Below are positions 61,281-64,000 of a DNA stretch of 64,000 nucleotides, in pieces. This DNA is from Saprospiraceae bacterium (GTDB lineage Bacteria > Bacteroidota > Bacteroidia > Chitinophagales > Saprospiraceae). Location of the stretch: NCBI GenBank assembly GCA_016718205.1, contig JADKEB010000031.1, positions 558,001-622,000 of the forward strand. The letters are read 5' to 3'. The position numbers were made by a program, and so were the translations under genes. How positions within the stretch are numbered: the first letter of the stretch is position 1; every line of letters starts with the position of its first letter. The notes under the pieces were generated by a model. The model saw only the letters and a program-made list of their open reading frames with translations, searched no databases and had not been told where the DNA came from.

Positions 61281-61478
61281 ATGAAATTTTTAATTAAAGC
61301 ATTTCTGTTACTTTTTATTGCAACTATTAGTTGTCCGTGCGGACTCACAGGTCATCAATTTTGCGATCACCAAGATCATGCCTTAATTCAAGACAGGGAC
61401 GGCATTCGTACACTACGGTTGAAGGAGCATCATACGCAGATTAGTATTGACACTGTAAAAGTGAATCAAAAAATATAA
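61281..61478 (+). CDS. Small putative lipoprotein
   Basis: This 65-residue ORF has an N-terminal signal (MKFLIKAFLLLFIATISC) with a possible lipobox Cys, followed by a Cys/His-rich segment (CPCGLTGHQFCDHQDH) and a charged tail. Cys and His spacing might bind a metal. There is no homologous family I can name. A signal-like N-terminus and position between oriented genes support it, but it could be non-coding. Confidence 0.45.
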   Translation: MKFLIKAFLLLFIATISCPCGLTGHQFCDHQDHALIQDRDGIRTLRLKEHHTQISIDTVKVNQKI

Positions 61479-61703
61479 ACAAACGGGTACAGGGCAAATC
61501 CTGAATAGAGACCATTTCTCAAGTTTTCTGAATGCGATAGGACGATAAAAAATACAAGGTTACATAAAACATACAGTACCAATATGTGTGAAATGGTGAA
61601 ATTATAAAAATACTCTAACATTGTTTTGCCAAACATATTATTAAAAACTACTATTTGATTTGAAAAAAAATGAGCATCTTTGCTGTATGAACCATAACGG
61701 ATA

Positions 61704-62288
61704 ATGAAATTGGTCAAACAACAAGTGGATGCTTATAAGATCCTGGGGGTAGACCCCGGCACCAATATTTTGGGTTATGCGGTGCTTGAAGTTCATGGTT
61801 CAAACTTAAAAGTGCTGAATTTCGGGGTTTTCCATCTCGACAAATATGAAGATCATCATGAAAAATTGAAGGAAATCTTTCTGCAGCTTCAGGAAATTAT
61901 AGAATCTTACTTGCCCAAACAATTGGCCATAGAAGCGCCTTTTTATGGTAAAAATGTACAATCCATGCTAAAACTGGGGCGAGCACAAGGTGTAGCTATG
62001 GCTGCTGCTATGACCATGGGATTGGAAATCCAGGAATATGCCCCTAAAAAAATCAAACAATCCATCACCGGAAACGGAAATGCTTCAAAAGAGCAGGTCG
62101 CTGCAATGTTGGAAAGTATATTGAAAATCAAAATAACATCCAAACACTTTGATGCGACTGATGCCCTTGGAGTAGCAGTAACCCACTTCAATCAGACCGG
62201 TAGTATTACAGGTGGAGGTAAAAAACATTCCGGTTGGGCGTCATTCATAAAAGATAATCCCGATAAAGTAAAAAGTGAAGGATCATAG
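61704..62288 (+). CDS. ruvC: Holliday junction resolvase RuvC
   Basis: This 194-residue RNase H-fold endonuclease cuts four-way junctions with RuvAB during recombination repair. Catalytic acidic residues are at ILGVDPGTNILGYAV (Asp17), LAIEAPFYGKNVQSM (Glu), and KHFDATDALGVAVTH (two Asp at the C-terminal helix). Also present are KLGRAQGVAMAAAM and the KQSITGNGNASKEQVAAM loop. The length is normal for Bacteroidota. ruvA and ruvB are not in the window. Confidence 0.96.
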   Translation: MKLVKQQVDAYKILGVDPGTNILGYAVLEVHGSNLKVLNFGVFHLDKYEDHHEKLKEIFLQLQEIIESYLPKQLAIEAPFYGKNVQSMLKLGRAQGVAMAAAMTMGLEIQEYAPKKIKQSITGNGNASKEQVAAMLESILKIKITSKHFDATDALGVAVTHFNQTGSITGGGKKHSGWASFIKDNPDKVKSEGS

Positions 62289-62357
62289 ATAACCAATGAT
62301 GTAAACCATTACTACTAATCTCATTCCGGAATTTTAGGAGTATTGTTAAGTTTTAAT

Positions 62358-62365
62358 TAAATTTG
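62358..62365 (+). promoter_or_regulatory. Putative -7 box (TAAATTTG) of the alaA-like gene
   Basis: This is an exact TAnnTTTG match 31 nt before the ATG at 62397; a TTG occurs 12 nt upstream of it, closer than the usual -33 spacing. Confidence 0.5.
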
Positions 62366-62396
62366 CAGCTTCAACAGCGACTTCAACATCACAGAA

Positions 62397-63638
62397 ATGC
62401 AATATAATAAAAGTAATAGGCTCGACCAACTTAGTTATGCTATCAGAGGACCAATTTTTGATAAGGCCCAGCAGCTGGAAGCAACCGGACAAAAAATCAT
62501 TCAACTCAATATCGGAAACCCGGCACCTTTTGGTTTTGACGTACCTGATGAGATAGTACATGATATGATTCTGAATCTTAGAAATGCTCAAGGATATTCC
62601 CATCATATGGGTATTTTTTCGGCCAGAAAGGCGGTGATGCATTATACTCAGCAACAAGGAATAAAAGGTGTCACTATAGATGATATTTATATCGGTAATG
62701 GAGTGAGCGAACTTATCATCATGAGTATGCAGGCAGTTGTCAATGACGGAGATGAGATATTAGTGCCATCGCCTGATTATCCACTCTGGACCACAGCTAT
62801 TGCCCTGGCTGGCGGCAAACCCGTACATTATATTTGTGACGAAGATTCAGATTGGAATCCTGATATTCAGGATATCACTTCAAAAATTACTTCAAAAACA
62901 AAAGGTATAGTACTGATCAATCCCAATAATCCGACTGGTGCAGTATACGAAAAAGATATCATCACCGACATCATAAAAATTGCACAGGAAAAAAAAATGA
63001 TCCTATTTTCGGATGAAATATATGATAAAGTGCTTTATGACAATCATAAGCATCACCCCACTGCAGCGCTAAGTGACGATGTCCTGATATTTACATATGG
63101 TGGCCTATCCAAAAATTACCGGGCAGCAGGATTCAGAGGAGGTTGGCTGATTCTGAGTGGACCTGTACATAAAGCGAAATCTATAGCTGAAGGGCTCAAT
63201 TTACTGGCAAGTATGAGATTGTGCGCTAATGTTCCAACCCAATTTGGTATACAAACAGCTTTGGGTGGATATCAGAGTATTGATGATCTGGTGTCTCCAG
63301 ACGGCAGACTCACACAACAAAGGGATTTGATACATTATATGATTACTGATATCCCGGGTGTGACTTGTGTAAAACCAAAAGGAGCATTGTACCTGTTTCC
63401 GAAAATAGATCTGAAAAAATTTAATTTTATTGATGATGAAGATTTTGCATACAGACTACTGGAAGAGAAACATGTACTCATCGTTCCGGGTTCAGGCTTC
63501 AATCATCAGGACAAATCACATTTTAGAATTGTTTTTTTACCTCCTACTGAAGAATTGAAGAAAGCCGGAAAATTAATATCTCAATTTTTTGATCTTTCAT
63601 TGTTGCCACAGAAAACTGTAAAAACAGTAAATAAATAA
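62397..63638 (+). CDS. alaA: AlaA-like alanine aminotransferase (class I PLP enzyme)
   Basis: This 413-residue PLP enzyme shows the AlaA text: QLSYAIRGPIFDKAQQLEAT, IIQLNIGNPAPFGFDVPDEI, QGYSHHMGIFSARKAVMHYT, ILVPSPDYPLWTTAIALAGG, NPNNPTGAVYEKDII with the Asn, SDEIYDKVLYD, and the Schiff-base Lys in FTYGGLSKNYRAAGFRGGW. AlaA makes alanine from pyruvate and glutamate; the related aspartate aminotransferases differ at these sites. The next gene (a symporter) starts 19 nt later, so co-transcription is likely. Confidence 0.9.
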   Translation: MQYNKSNRLDQLSYAIRGPIFDKAQQLEATGQKIIQLNIGNPAPFGFDVPDEIVHDMILNLRNAQGYSHHMGIFSARKAVMHYTQQQGIKGVTIDDIYIGNGVSELIIMSMQAVVNDGDEILVPSPDYPLWTTAIALAGGKPVHYICDEDSDWNPDIQDITSKITSKTKGIVLINPNNPTGAVYEKDIITDIIKIAQEKKMILFSDEIYDKVLYDNHKHHPTAALSDDVLIFTYGGLSKNYRAAGFRGGWLILSGPVHKAKSIAEGLNLLASMRLCANVPTQFGIQTALGGYQSIDDLVSPDGRLTQQRDLIHYMITDIPGVTCVKPKGALYLFPKIDLKKFNFIDDEDFAYRLLEEKHVLIVPGSGFNHQDKSHFRIVFLPPTEELKKAGKLISQFFDLSLLPQKTVKTVNK

Positions 63639-63657
63639 GATTTACCTAAAAGCAAAA

Positions 63658-64000
63658 TGCTGCAACTTTCCATTGTTATATATTTTCTTGTGACTTTGGG
63701 TGTGGGGTTTTACGCATCCCGAAGAGTGAATAATGCAGGCGACTTTATCAACGCAGGCAGAAATCTGCACCCTGCCTTAAACACAGCAGCTTTATTTGCC
63801 TTATGGTTTGGCAGTGAAACTGTATTTGGAGCGAGCTCAGAATTTGCAAGCCACGGATTCATTGGAGTGATTGAAGATCCGTTAGGAGGAGTGTTATGCC
63901 TTCTTTTGGTGGGTTTATTTTTTTCCAGACGCCTCTATGCACTGAATGTATATACTATAGGAGACTTATTCCGAAAGAACTATGGCCCTAAAATAGAAAT
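63658..64000 (+). CDS. Sodium:solute symporter, N-terminal part (runs off the window)
   Basis: The open frame from the ATG at 63658 is not closed before the window ends. It reads MLQLSIVIYFLVTLGVGFYA (TM1), SRRVNNAGDFINAGRNLHPA, then LFALWFGSETVFGASSEFAS (TM2) with the small-residue pattern of the SSS family. DPLGGVLCLLLVGLFF (TM3) and YTIGDLFRKNYGPK follow. SSS proteins import sugars, amino acids or ions with Na+. The substrate cannot be told from this part. It starts 19 nt after the aminotransferase stop. Confidence 0.8.

Noticed and set aside
61466..61717. Minus-strand 83-residue ORF between the small lipoprotein and ruvC
   Set aside because: No signal, motif or start context; AT-rich random frame.

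Overview
The window looks like a Bacteroidota chromosome, most probably a Saprospiria-type relative. It is AT-rich, its start sites are often preceded by the Bacteroidota -7 promoter box (TAnnTTTG), and it carries TonB-dependent receptors with carboxypeptidase-like N-terminal domains. It also has type IX secretion (T9SS) type A and type B C-terminal sorting domains, PorT-like and OmpA-like envelope proteins, and many lineage-typical DUF families (DUF3467, DUF4199, DUF6495, DUF3307, DUF3667, DUF4412-like). I see no rRNA, tRNA or CRISPR array. Assignment below phylum level is inference.

Layout. 0-6 kb: start of NADP-isocitrate dehydrogenase, a DUF3467 protein, a MerR-type regulator, then a TonB receptor with a T9SS-exported hydrolase-like protein downstream. 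6-9 kb: engB, a PlsB-like acyltransferase and an exonuclease in one tight operon. 10-16 kb: a probable five-gene operon headed by a SatD-like protein (palm-like domain plus helix-turn-helix), then a DUF3307 membrane protein, a TonB receptor, a sugar isomerase-like protein and an MFS transporter. Three evenly spaced palindromes stand in front of it. 16-19 kb: sugar isomerase plus Gfo/Idh/MocA oxidoreductase pair and an MbnP-like lipoprotein. 20-26 kb: rlmH, rhomboid protease, rfbD, rfbC, der and an AI-2E-type transporter. 26-36 kb: S9 peptidase, DUF4199 plus glycosyltransferase, 3-methyladenine glycosylase, an Nramp-like and a CorC-like transporter. 36-50 kb: a T9SS type B protein, alanine dehydrogenase, urocanate hydratase, a class V PLP enzyme, threonine aldolase and a double-OmpA protein. 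51-54 kb: a repeat island, an SDR and a decayed IS630-type element. 54-60 kb: a giant T9SS surface protein. 60-64 kb: a DUF3667 protein, ruvC, an alaA-like aminotransferase and the start of a sodium:solute symporter.

Two window-wide themes stand out. First, intergenic DNA is littered with small inverted-repeat elements: a family with AGAGTATGTTTAAA ends (six complete copies with differing cores plus three single ends), a double-hairpin family of about 105 bp (three copies), and a family with GGGTGYAYCC ends (three copies). None encodes a transposase. Second, at least six genes besides the IS are split by single frameshifts while both halves keep family-like sequence, and two junctions lie in 7-nt homopolymers. 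This suggests residual indel errors in the assembly, although real decay cannot be excluded.

The best candidate for an under-described system is the SatD-like/DUF3307/TonB-receptor operon with its three 16-bp palindromes at exact 28-bp spacing.
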